A stretch of 56,786 nucleotides of DNA from Patescibacteria group bacterium. Lineage in GTDB: Bacteria > Patescibacteriota > Minisyncoccia > Phycocordibacterales > DATDWN01. The notes below the pieces were generated by a model. The model made no database searches. It was given only the letters and a program-made list of their open reading frames with translations, and was not told the DNA's origin. The stretch spans positions 1 through 56,786 of the forward strand of contig JACDEV010000004.1 in assembly GCA_013816135.1 (NCBI GenBank), in the 5' to 3' direction. Of this stretch, positions 50,283 through 56,786 are shown piece by piece. The first letter of the stretch is position 1; each line of letters starts with the position of its first letter. The translations under genes and the position numbers were made by a program.

Positions 50283-50719
50283 TTACCCTTTACCTCATGT
50301 TTTGGAATGGTTGGAAAGAAAATCCTAACTGAGCAATTCCGCATACCTGGTCGTGCCAAGTATTCACGTACAAATTGCTTAGCCATTGATTGTACAGTTT
50401 CAAGATCACTAGCCAGGCCAAGTTGGATAGTCAGAAGTACTCTATAGTCTCCTAACATTAACCACCTAGTCCGTGAGCTCTGCGATATATCTTTTTCTAC
50501 CTCCGAGGATAGCTTGGTCCCTTGCCTCCTATATATATGAGGAACAAGGCTTATTAGCTGCTCAATAAATAGTGCTTCAATCTCCTTGCTTACAACTTGG
50601 AGTGCGTCTCGGTAAGTGCGCCTTCTTTTATATGAAGACCACCAACACATTCCTGCACTAAAGAGCACCAGGGAAACAAGAAACGAAAAAATCACCCGAA
50701 ACGTAAAACTTTGTACCAT
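50279..50719 (-). CDS. Membrane-anchored small protein, first gene of the FtsZ-like operon
   Basis: GGTGG lies a few bases before ATG 50719. The 146-residue product has one N-terminal transmembrane helix (FTFRVIFSFLVSLVLFSAGMCWW) and then a basic and mixed-charge cytoplasmic domain (~120 residues) with SKEIEALFIEQL and SDLETVQSMAKQFVREYL. It overlaps the FtsZ-like start by four bases, so production of the two is coupled. It is a likely membrane tether or regulator for the filament, by analogy to FtsA/ZipA-type proteins, but is not homologous to them by eye. Confidence 0.65.
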   Translation of the reverse strand: MVQSFTFRVIFSFLVSLVLFSAGMCWWSSYKRRRTYRDALQVVSKEIEALFIEQLISLVPHIYRRQGTKLSSEVEKDISQSSRTRWLMLGDYRVLLTIQLGLASDLETVQSMAKQFVREYLARPGMRNCSVRIFFPTIPKHEVKGK

Positions 50720-50784
50720 TGACCACCTTCAAAATGTCTGCGTTACAATGAGCAGGTTCCATCAAAAACTTAACAAATCTTTCA

Positions 50785-51081
50785 TTAAGTAGCAAGTTTA
50801 ATAGCTAGCTTATACAAACCGTCGTTGCCTATAGTTTTCATAAACCATTTAATAAGTGGGCCAGGTAAACCATTGAGGGCTTCTAAATACAGAGAATTAT
50901 CTTCTACAATAAATTCACCTGCATGATGCTTTTGAGCCTCTTCTAGTTTTGCTTTTATTATTTTGTTAGCATCAATATCCTGGATTTCAGGTATATCAAT
51001 ATCCAATCCTTCTACGTTTCCAAGAATACTTTGAACTTCGGCTAACTTACCCTTGTTTCCTGTTATAAAATATAGTGCCAT
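50785..51081 (-). pseudogene. Truncated rdgB-like gene copy
   Basis: This 98-residue frame covers the N-terminal half of the RdgB/HAM1 fold (MALYFITGNKGKLAEVQSIL ... PGPLIKWFMKTIGNDGLYKLAIKLAT) and then stops. It lacks the half with GWDPIFQPEGYSETFGEM found in the full copy at 44873-45406. Residues shared with that copy are nearly identical, including a 113-bp identical DNA block. The truncation point (about 50785-50790) lies 70 bases from the FtsZ-like operon. It is probably not functional alone. Confidence 0.8.
50828..50940 (-). repeat. 113-bp direct-repeat block, copy B (inside truncated rdgB)
   Basis: Identical to 45153-45265 in the same orientation, 5675 bases apart. Confidence 0.85.
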
Positions 51082-51139
51082 GTTGTTCCAACTCTATCAT
51101 ATTTTTTTTATTAGAAAAAGAATATTTAAATAAAGAAAA

Positions 51140-51163
51140 AGCGTCACGATGTTTTGTGACGCT
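51140..51163 (-). terminator. Intrinsic terminator of 51194-51715 gene
   Basis: AGCGTCAC/GTGACGCT stem (51140-51147 and 51156-51163) with a T-rich tail TTTTTCTTTATTT on the minus strand. Confidence 0.85.
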
Positions 51164-51193
51164 CATTACTGTCTCACTTTAGTAGATCACTGC

Positions 51194-51715
51194 TTAGCGG
51201 GGAGCAACCATGAATATCTCCTCGAGATACCACCAACGATTGCCATCCGTACTTGCAAAGGAACCAACTACTCCAGATGATACAACTTTCCATTTGTATA
51301 TTCCTACACCTAGAGTATTGCCGAACTTGTGCTGGTTTTCTTGTCGCACCAACTTTTGTGCATATGCTTTTGTTCTGGCTTCTCGCAGAGTTCCTCGACG
51401 ATCAAAATAGTAGTCAGCATCACTTGATGATGCTGATACAATTCGACAGAACCAAATGATATGAAAGACTTCGTAACTTCCTTGTTTACGCACCTCGAAC
51501 TCAAATTTAGGCTCGAGTATTTTGCTTGGATAGTGGGCTTTCAGCTCATTACCCACAATTACAGCAAAAGTGTTTGCACTGTCATGCGCAGTCTTTCCGT
51601 CGATCGAAGTCACTTCCATTCGACACTGACCGCGTTCACATTTAACTCCCTGGTTCTGAGCTTTCACGACGGTACTGATTAGTAAAATCAGTAGTACCAA
51701 GGTAACCTGCTTCAT
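51194..51715 (-). CDS. Secreted protein of unknown function (173 residues)
   Basis: AAGGAGATAGGT precedes ATG 51715, so I choose it over the ATG at 51766. A signal peptide (MKQVTLVLLILLISTVVKAQ) is followed by a polar domain with three Cys (VKCERGQCRM and WFCRIV) and a Trp-rich end (YKWKVVSSGVVGSF, GNRWWYLEEIFM). The pair CERGQC suggests a disulfide. It has higher GC than flanking housekeeping genes and its own terminator. No family recognised. Confidence 0.65.
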   Translation of the reverse strand: MKQVTLVLLILLISTVVKAQNQGVKCERGQCRMEVTSIDGKTAHDSANTFAVIVGNELKAHYPSKILEPKFEFEVRKQGSYEVFHIIWFCRIVSASSSDADYYFDRRGTLREARTKAYAQKLVRQENQHKFGNTLGVGIYKWKVVSSGVVGSFASTDGNRWWYLEEIFMVAPR

Positions 51716-51789
51716 ACCTATCTCCTTGTAAAGAACTGGACTAAATTGTCCCACCAAAAAAATCAAAAGGATTTAATTGCTTTGGTTGG

Positions 51790-51814
51790 ACAAGGAGACA
51801 CGATGTCTCCTTGT
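51790..51814. terminator. Stem-loop, possible terminator or operator
   Basis: ACAAGGAGACA (51790-51800) and TGTCTCCTTGT (51804-51814) form an 11-bp perfect stem with loop CGA, 19 bases after the 51833-52228 gene. No T tract follows, so termination is uncertain. Confidence 0.4.
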
Positions 51815-51832
51815 ATCTTGTTCTGATCGAAA

Positions 51833-52228
51833 CTACTTGTCGAGAATGATGTAGTACGGCATTCCACCAGGTAGTGCCTTCCACATGGAGCGAGGCATCA
51901 GGAGTTTCGCTTTGCCCGATGCGATACCGAGTTGGAAGAGTTGTTCCATCGCCCGATGGAAGCTCGTCCACTGGTTACCATGCTTGTCGTTGCAAGCGTT
52001 GAGGAATGACATTCCTCCACCGCTCGACTCCTTGAAATCATCAGAAAGCTCAGAGAGCATCTCAATGATCTCTTTTTGATGCTTCTTCAGACGGCCGGGA
52101 TGAAACCCGACAGTGTTCGTGATTCCTTCCGCCTTGATGTGTTTTGTGGTGTCTTCCTCTTTACGGAAAAGGCAGTCCATGAAAATGGACTCCACACGCT
52201 CGGTGCTCAGTCGCTGGGCTACACTCAT
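51833..52228 (-). CDS. Unknown soluble protein (131 residues), accessory class
   Basis: AAGGAGATGAAAGA precedes ATG 52228. The frame upstream to 52276 has no ribosome site and is excluded. The product (MSVAQRLSTERVESIFMDCLF..., GFHPGRLKKHQKEIIEMLSELSDDF, GGGMSFLNACNDKHGNQWT, MPRSMWKALPGGMPYYIIL) appears to be a compact alpha/beta protein with two Cys. It is its own transcription unit with a strong promoter. The family is not recognised; its GC-richer composition sets it apart from the adjacent redox genes. Confidence 0.65.
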   Translation of the reverse strand: MSVAQRLSTERVESIFMDCLFRKEEDTTKHIKAEGITNTVGFHPGRLKKHQKEIIEMLSELSDDFKESSGGGMSFLNACNDKHGNQWTSFHRAMEQLFQLGIASGKAKLLMPRSMWKALPGGMPYYIILDK

Positions 52229-52266
52229 TCTTTCATCTCCTTCACATGGCTTCGATTTCTTTAGAC

Positions 52267-52295
52267 AAATTAACATTAATAATGTATTTTGTCAA
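52267..52295 (-). promoter_or_regulatory. Sigma70-type promoter of 51833-52228 gene
   Basis: On the minus strand TTGACA (52290-52295), 17-base spacer ending ATGT, TAATTT (52267-52272). Confidence 0.65.
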
Positions 52296-52304
52296 TGTTT
52301 TAAA

Positions 52305-52901
52305 CTATTCCACGAATTTTATGTAACTTCCATATCCCAGCTTTTCCATATCTGCTTTTGGAATAAACCTCATTGCAGCGGAATTCATACAATATCTTTT
52401 ACCTCCGCGATCTTGCGGTCCGTCATCAAATAAATGACCAAGATGTGAGTCGGCGATACGTGAGCGAATCTCAATACGATCACCAAACAACCCACTAGTC
52501 TTTTTCTCTATAACTACATTTGCAGAAATTGGTTTTACAAAGGAAGGCCAACCTGTCCCGGAATCGTATTTATCTTTTGAAGAATAAAGTGGTTCACCAG
52601 ATACTATATCTACATACAAACCTTCTTCTTTATTATTGTCATATTCATTTCTATATGGACTTTCTGTTCCCTCTTTTTGTGTAACTACGTACTGTAGGGG
52701 TGTAAGTGTCGCGCGAAGTTTTTCCTCCGAAGGTTTTATAAAATCTTCCGGATTGTACCTGCTTGGTGTATTAGTTGCAGTATTAGTAGTTATGGTATTT
52801 TCAATGTGTATATTTGTATTAGAACGATTGAATATAAAAATACTAATAAAAGTAGCGACAACTACAACACCGAAAATAGTTAATTTATTTTGAAATGTCA
52901 T
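52305..52901 (-). CDS. msrB: Membrane-anchored peptide-methionine (R)-S-oxide reductase
   Basis: This 198-residue protein reduces methionine-R-sulfoxide in proteins. It has an N-terminal transmembrane anchor (~9-25) and the MsrB core with [65 protein letters not shown]. The catalytic Cys is in RYCMNS. The two CxxC pairs that bind zinc in many MsrB proteins are absent ([20 protein letters not shown]). It follows the CcdA-TlpA gene by nine bases and probably repairs envelope proteins using that thiol route. Confidence 0.93.
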   Translation of the reverse strand: MTFQNKLTIFGVVVVATFISIFIFNRSNTNIHIENTITTNTATNTPSRYNPEDFIKPSEEKLRATLTPLQYVVTQKEGTESPYRNEYDNNKEEGLYVDIVSGEPLYSSKDKYDSGTGWPSFVKPISANVVIEKKTSGLFGDRIEIRSRIADSHLGHLFDDGPQDRGGKRYCMNSAAMRFIPKADMEKLGYGSYIKFVE

Positions 52902-52910
52902 TTGTATTGA

Positions 52911-54626
52911 TTACCCAAACGTAAATGCAAATGCTTTAACACTAGATTTTTGTATTTTAATTTCAAGTCGATGTTCCTGATAATCTGTTCCAGAAACTAT
53001 AGTATAAAGGGCTTCACCTTTAATAAATATAGTACCGATAGATTTTCCATCCACAAAAACCTCAACATTCTCTCCGGAGAGTGAACTGGCTACAAGATAA
53101 ACGTTTTTAGCTTTATATTTAAGTGTTATCGAGCTCTGACTACCACTCTCTGCGTATTCTCCTGTAAATGACCATGTCCCACCAATGTACAACTGATCTG
53201 CTTTCAAATCGGTAGGAATAGTTAGTGTCTGTGTTCCAGCTGTTCCCTGCTTACCGTTTTCGAGTTCAGTGTTACGAGCTGAACCAAAATAAAGTTCATG
53301 ACTTCGTATCTGGCTCGCATCACTTACCATTTTATCCGCAACACCAGAATCAGTAGTTTGTAATTTTGCTTCTATACCTAGTCGGGTATTTCTTTCAAGT
53401 AAAGCTTTTTGTATAGCTTCTTCAGTTTCTTTTTCCCCTCCTTCACCCACATGGTCGTAAACAATAAATCCATCCAAATCTATTAGATATGTACGCGGCC
53501 AATAACTATTACCGTACGCATTCCATGTAGAGAAATCATTGTCTAGAACTACTGGATATTGTATACCGTATTTTTTTACCGCATCCTCAACATTTTTCTG
53601 TACTTTTTCAAAAGCAAATTCAGGAGTATGCAAACCTATTATTACCAAACCTTGGTCTTTATATTTTTCATACAATTCTTTCAAGTGTGGGATTGTTCTT
53701 ACGCAGTTGATACAACTATATGTCCATATATCGAGTAATACGACACGTTTCCCTTTGAATTCTGAGATAGTAATTGGTTTTCCTTCAGTATTTATAAATC
53801 CGTCAGGAGAGCTTATATCCGGCGCAGTTGTAAACTTTATTTTTTTCTCCAAAATACTCAAAAAGTTCTGATTCGGAAGTTCTGTATCTTGTTTTGATTT
53901 GTCAGTTCCTAGAAGTTTCAGTTCAATTTGTGTTACATCAAAGAACCCAGCATCAAGTAGATAAACTTGTATCTTTTTGTCATAGCCACTGATAATAAGA
54001 AGTGCTACTAGAATGAAGAGAACTCCCATTGTTCGCTTGAACCATCCTCTCGGATCTGCGGCAACACCAATTTTCACCATAATCTTTTGTCCGACTAAGG
54101 AAACGACAAGAAGCGCAAGTGAGAGACCTAATGCGTACACAAAAAGATACAAGACACCTAAGGCTGGTGTTGCAGGAAGGACAGTCGCTAAGATAACAAA
54201 ATATGTAGGACTACATGCTGAGAAAATAGGCCCCATTGATGCACCGACGATAACGTCACCCCAAACACTGTCTTTCTTGAAACCTGTAGCAAGGAGTTCA
54301 TTTGATTTACGACTAATAGTTCCCATAAGTGAGATATTTTCCCATAGATCAGGAAAAAGTGAGACAAGTCCAAAGATCAGGATGATTCCTCCTGAAAACC
54401 ATTTCCAAAAATCTTGTGGAATATCTATAAATAGTGTCGTTGCCTTGAGAAGAAGAGTAAAAATAATAACCGAAGCCCCAAGAGAAAGAGTTATAACAAA
54501 TACCCTTCTTTTACTTACTGTTGAATCAGAAAGTGATCTACCAATAATGACAGGCAACAGTGGTAAGATACAGGGCGCAAGAATAGTCAGTATTCCAGCG
54601 ATAAAAGAAATGATGAGTAGAGTCAT
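52911..54626 (-). CDS. CcdA-TlpA thiol-disulfide protein (DipZ-like fusion)
   Basis: This 571-residue protein has two parts. Residues ~1-230 are a six-helix CcdA/DsbD-type membrane domain with ILAPCILPLLPV and SACSPTYFV (the two membrane cysteines). Residues ~270-415 are a TlpA-like thioredoxin domain with IWTYSCINCVRTIPHLK (CxxC). A C-terminal carbohydrate-binding-module-like beta domain follows (~450-571). The architecture is that of DipZ, which carries electrons across the membrane to outside thiols. It is directly downstream of the membrane thioredoxin gene, one operon. Confidence 0.9.
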   Translation of the reverse strand: MTLLIISFIAGILTILAPCILPLLPVIIGRSLSDSTVSKRRVFVITLSLGASVIIFTLLLKATTLFIDIPQDFWKWFSGGIILIFGLVSLFPDLWENISLMGTISRKSNELLATGFKKDSVWGDVIVGASMGPIFSACSPTYFVILATVLPATPALGVLYLFVYALGLSLALLVVSLVGQKIMVKIGVAADPRGWFKRTMGVLFILVALLIISGYDKKIQVYLLDAGFFDVTQIELKLLGTDKSKQDTELPNQNFLSILEKKIKFTTAPDISSPDGFINTEGKPITISEFKGKRVVLLDIWTYSCINCVRTIPHLKELYEKYKDQGLVIIGLHTPEFAFEKVQKNVEDAVKKYGIQYPVVLDNDFSTWNAYGNSYWPRTYLIDLDGFIVYDHVGEGGEKETEEAIQKALLERNTRLGIEAKLQTTDSGVADKMVSDASQIRSHELYFGSARNTELENGKQGTAGTQTLTIPTDLKADQLYIGGTWSFTGEYAESGSQSSITLKYKAKNVYLVASSLSGENVEVFVDGKSIGTIFIKGEALYTIVSGTDYQEHRLEIKIQKSSVKAFAFTFG

Positions 54627-54627
54627 A

Positions 54628-55179
54628 TTATTTTACTTGAGAAACGAGTGAGACTAGAGTTGGGCTTCCACTCCATTTCTTTATTAGATTTCCATTGCTA
54701 TCTACTTGAACAAATGTGTGCTGGTAAGTAACACCGTATTTTTTCTTCAATTCTGTTGAGTTATCGTAATTTACATCAAGAATAGTAAGATTTGATGGGA
54801 TTTGGCTTAGGTGTGCTTTTATATCTGCATCGATTGCTTTACATGTTGGACACCAACTAGCTCTGAAAAATAGAACAACTTTGTGAGTTGCTGAGGCCAT
54901 TGCAATTTTTGAAGCATCATAACTTTCATAAGAACCAGCTTTGGTCATCATCACACCAGCATCTTTTTGCATCATTACATCTTTACTAGTCGTAGCTGAT
55001 TCATTTTCTGTTTGCATCATAGCTGCCTTATCATTTGCCTGGTCCACAGCAGAACCCTCTTTCTGCATCATTGCATTGTTCTCTGCGATTTCATTCTTAG
55101 AACTTCTTGTAGCATATATACCAACCCCAGCAGCAATTATGACAATAGTAACAATTCCGACAATTAATTTTTGATTCAT
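54628..55179 (-). CDS. Membrane-anchored thioredoxin-like protein
   Basis: This 183-residue protein has an N-terminal helix (KLIVGIVTIVIIAAGVGIYATR), a low-complexity linker rich in Met, Gln and Ala with repeats such as AMMQKEG and DVMMQKDAGVMM (residues ~35-78), and a thioredoxin domain with HKVVLFFRASWCPTCKAIDADI (CxxC). Its stop is one base from the CcdA-TlpA start. The promoter is overlapped by an inverted repeat that also occurs at the xre promoter, so redox gene expression is probably repressor-controlled. Confidence 0.9.
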   Translation of the reverse strand: MNQKLIVGIVTIVIIAAGVGIYATRSSKNEIAENNAMMQKEGSAVDQANDKAAMMQTENESATTSKDVMMQKDAGVMMTKAGSYESYDASKIAMASATHKVVLFFRASWCPTCKAIDADIKAHLSQIPSNLTILDVNYDNSTELKKKYGVTYQHTFVQVDSNGNLIKKWSGSPTLVSLVSQVK

Positions 55180-55213
55180 AAAATGTATTTTAATAAATAA
55201 TACTAATATTCTA

Positions 55214-55261
55214 AGTATAAACTAAGTAAAACAGATGTAAAGCATACTTTACATCTGTTTT
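55214..55261 (-). promoter_or_regulatory. Thioredoxin-operon promoter with XRE operator (inverted repeat)
   Basis: A perfect 15-bp inverted repeat with 4-base spacer (55228-55242 / 55247-55261) contains ATGTAAAG-N4-CTTTACAT. Its inner TTTACA (55236-55241) is the -35, 16 bases from TATACT (55214-55219). Binding by a repressor would block RNA polymerase. The same core is at the xre promoter. Confidence 0.75.
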
Positions 55262-55307
55262 GTGGATAAACTAAATTAGAAGAGTGTCCAATGGACAGAA
55301 CCTATTT

Positions 55308-55673
55308 TTAAAGACGATTGTCGCTGTAGATTCTTGTTATGAGTTTGGATAACACCATAGCTACGAGCACAACCACAAGCCAGACATCAACATTATCTTG
55401 AAATGATTGCACTACTATACCAATAGTGAGGAGAGTTGATCCTGTTAGAAAAGCTACTCTACCAGAAAGCATTCGGTGAACAGAATCTCTTTCATCTTGG
55501 ATTTTTTCTCGAAGAAAAAAGACTGCAAAGAGTGCGAGAATCACAAGTGTAAAAGCGATCATTATCATATGCAACATATTCGGCATCCAAAAATGAAATG
55601 GATTTAGAAGGAGTACAGTCAAAATGACCAATACTAAAGAAATGATAACTTCAATTTTTAAATTATTTTTCAT
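55308..55673 (-). CDS. Membrane protein paired with XRE regulator (DUF2178-like)
   Basis: The start is ATG 55673 (MKNNLKIEVIISLV), not the longer frame to 55697, which lies within the xre gene; it still overlaps the xre end by 11 bases. The 121-residue protein has four predicted transmembrane helices and a polar loop EKIQDERDSVHRMLSGRVA. Small four-helix membrane proteins of this kind are commonly encoded next to a short XRE regulator. A signalling or stress role is inferred from that pairing. Confidence 0.7.
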   Translation of the reverse strand: MKNNLKIEVIISLVLVILTVLLLNPFHFWMPNMLHMIMIAFTLVILALFAVFFLREKIQDERDSVHRMLSGRVAFLTGSTLLTIGIVVQSFQDNVDVWLVVVLVAMVLSKLITRIYSDNRL

Positions 55674-55875
55674 ATGATATTTTGAACATTTTTTCAACAG
55701 GTATACTGAAAAAACTGGCGAGCTTAATCGCTAATAATACTGACGGTGTGTAATTCCCCTTCTCAATTGCGATAATAGTCTGTCTGGTTACTTGCATCTT
55801 TTCAGCGAGGGCCTCTTGAGTAATACCTTTTTTTGACCGGAACTCGTACACTTCATTTTTTATAAATTCTTTCAT
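55663..55875 (-). CDS. XRE-family transcriptional regulator (short HTH)
   Basis: This 70-residue protein is a Cro/C1-type helix-turn-helix: KGITQEALAEKMQVTRQTIIAIEKGNYTPSVLLAIKLASFFSIPVEKMF. The recognition helix is around TRQTIIAIEKG. It is similar in size to YozG-like regulators. Its own promoter carries a perfect 20-bp inverted repeat, the predicted autoregulatory operator, and a related repeat lies before the thioredoxin operon, its likely second target. Confidence 0.92.
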   Translation of the reverse strand: MKEFIKNEVYEFRSKKGITQEALAEKMQVTRQTIIAIEKGNYTPSVLLAIKLASFFSIPVEKMFKISYEK

Positions 55876-55885
55876 GAATATTATT

Positions 55886-55939
55886 ACTATATACTTTGAA
55901 ATACAACATGTAAAGAAAGCTTTACATGTTGTATTTCAA
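55886..55939 (-). promoter_or_regulatory. xre promoter with palindromic operator
   Basis: A perfect 20-bp inverted repeat (55896-55915 and 55920-55939) with spacer AAAG holds the core ATGTAAAG-N4-CTTTACAT. Minus-strand TTTACA (55909-55914) is the -35 and TATAGT (55886-55891), 17 bases away, the -10. Confidence 0.8.
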
Positions 55940-55953
55940 TTATTGAACATAAA

Positions 55954-55967
55954 GTCAGTTAACTGAC
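55954..55967. repeat. 14-bp perfect palindrome
   Basis: GTCAGTTAACTGAC stands just beyond the xre operator, between the xre gene and the 56004-56579 gene (both on the minus strand). It might be a protein-binding site or part of a terminator. Confidence 0.4.
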
Positions 55968-56003
55968 GGTCAATCACCCGAGCGTGCTAATTGGTATTTC
56001 AAT

Positions 56004-56579
56004 CTACTTATTCAACCACTTAATCAAGACAATAATTCCCAAGATACCCAACATGGCTAGCAAAATCATATGAAGTAATCCGAAGAATCCGTAGTCACCA
56101 TAATATCTCCCCATCATTCCTCCATAACTATATGGTTGATTTGTCTGTGATCCAGACCCTCCCATCATTGATCTAAATGACGGACCTGAAGAATAGTTTG
56201 CCCAGCAACCAATGTATGCTCTTCCCATGTTTATGTGTGCTTGAGTTAGTGTGGCAGAACCTTCCCCACCCATCATGTTTTCCATCGCAGTGTGTTGTTC
56301 TTCTGTTATACCTAGACCCATATATGCATCACCCAACTTTTCGAATTGAACATCTGTTACTTTGTTACAAACAATTTGATTATTGCTGCTAATACCCTGA
56401 GAAGAGTAAATATCCTGTAATGCTGTGGTAATGTTTGCACTTTGAACCTGATTCGTTGTTGTTCCAGTTTGTTGGTTAGAGTACTTATTGCTCATCATTG
56501 CTTGTGCAGAAACACTAGTAGCAACGAAGAATCCTGCCATGAACAAAACCGAGACCAAGCATGTTGTATATTTTTTCAT
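56004..56579 (-). CDS. Secreted/membrane Met-rich protein, unknown
   Basis: This 191-residue protein has a signal peptide (MKKYTTCLVSVLFMAGFFVATSVSA). A domain with two Cys (IVCNKVTDVQF and YIGCWANY) and LGITEEQHTAMENMMGGEGSATLTQ comes next, followed by a Gly/Met/Tyr-rich linker (SYGGMMGRYYGDYG) and a C-terminal transmembrane helix. The repeated Met pairs could bind copper or be easy to oxidise, which would fit the downstream methionine-repair and thiol genes; this is inference. Family not recognised. Confidence 0.65.
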   Translation of the reverse strand: MKKYTTCLVSVLFMAGFFVATSVSAQAMMSNKYSNQQTGTTTNQVQSANITTALQDIYSSQGISSNNQIVCNKVTDVQFEKLGDAYMGLGITEEQHTAMENMMGGEGSATLTQAHINMGRAYIGCWANYSSGPSFRSMMGGSGSQTNQPYSYGGMMGRYYGDYGFFGLLHMILLAMLGILGIIVLIKWLNK

Positions 56580-56644
56580 AATAAATAAGTGTTATTTTAA
56601 TAATTAGAGTAATCCCAAATTAATTATACACCTAAAGCGTGACA

Positions 56645-56785
56645 TTAACTGAACTGAATTTTAAACCGATACATGCCCATCCCGCACACCCCCTGAAGTG
56701 TGCCTATTTGACCAATACCAATATCAATATCCGTGCTCCCTGTTTGAGGAAGTATTTTACTGATATTCATACTCGGTATATTAAC
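56645..56785 (-). CDS. C-terminal end of a protein, cut by window edge
   Basis: The minus-strand frame is open from the window end to TAA at 56645-56647 and encodes ~46 residues, including NIPSMNISKILPQTGSTDI and ending GVCGMGMYRFKIQFS. It contains an LPQTG string, but the tail lacks the hydrophobic and basic segments of a sortase substrate. Nothing more can be said of the function. Confidence 0.45.
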   Translation of the reverse strand, partial: VNIPSMNISKILPQTGSTDIDIGIGQIGTLQGVCGMGMYRFKIQFS

Positions 56786-56786
56786 C

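Noticed and set aside
51741-51971. 77-codon minus-strand frame overlapping 51833-52228
   Set aside because: It is a shadow in another frame of a gene with a proper promoter and ribosome site.
56645-56785. LPQTG string near the end of the partial last gene, like a sortase signal
   Set aside because: A sortase substrate needs a hydrophobic helix and a basic tail after the motif. The 30 residues after it are polar and end MYRFKIQFS, so this is likely coincidence.

Overview
This 56.8-kb AT-rich window looks like a chromosomal segment of an ultra-small Candidate Phyla Radiation bacterium, most likely a Parcubacteria-type Patescibacteria. The evidence is the set of families: a DUF5671-type membrane protein, a baseplate-J-like protein beside a PilM/FtsA-like ATPase, a sigma-region-4/HARE-HTH regulator, an ATP-cone/nuclease fusion, several M23 and MltG wall enzymes, and compact tRNA synthetases. 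UGA behaves as a stop. No mobile-element transposase, CRISPR array, tRNA or rRNA gene was recognised.

Layout. 1-4.5 kb: 3' end of gltX, an M23 peptidase, tiny proteins, pyrF and a small secreted lysozyme-fold protein. 4.7-10.1 kb: the grpE-dnaK-dnaJ chaperone set on the minus strand, interrupted by plus-strand single-gene inserts. 10.1-11.2 kb: tiny plus-strand genes with related terminators, then an inverted-repeat element and a structured region. 11.2-15.3 kb: the alpha operon infA-rpmJ-rpsM-rpsK-rpsD-rpoA-rplQ-rplM-rpsI. 15.3-32.6 kb: envelope proteins, alaS, a cysteine-free family-4-like UDG, HD hydrolase, ATP-cone nuclease, mnmA, mltG, leuS and ychF. 32.7-36.6 kb: a two-gene operon of unknown function (kinase-like protein plus a large zinc-motif protein). 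36.6-43.5 kb: accessory genes, a second mltG, dinB with a LexA-like box, and membrane proteins. 43.6-51.1 kb: a nucleotide-sanitation operon, an animal-type phosphomevalonate kinase homologue divergent from a UGT glycosyltransferase, and a divergent FtsZ-like operon with two membrane partners. This stretch is bounded by a full and a truncated copy of the same rdgB-like gene. 52.3-56.6 kb: a redox/envelope cluster (MsrB, CcdA-TlpA fusion, thioredoxin) with an XRE repressor whose predicted operator occurs at two promoters.

Two expression styles coexist. Many housekeeping genes have a -10 box ending exactly six bases before the start codon, which predicts leaderless mRNAs. A second set of mostly small, unrecognised and visibly more GC-rich genes instead carries TTGACA-type promoters, a good Shine-Dalgarno sequence and strong intrinsic terminators. 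The most interesting candidates for undescribed biology are this second gene class, the FtsZ-like operon with its rdgB direct repeats, the 33-36.5 kb two-gene system, and the palindromic XRE operator pair.
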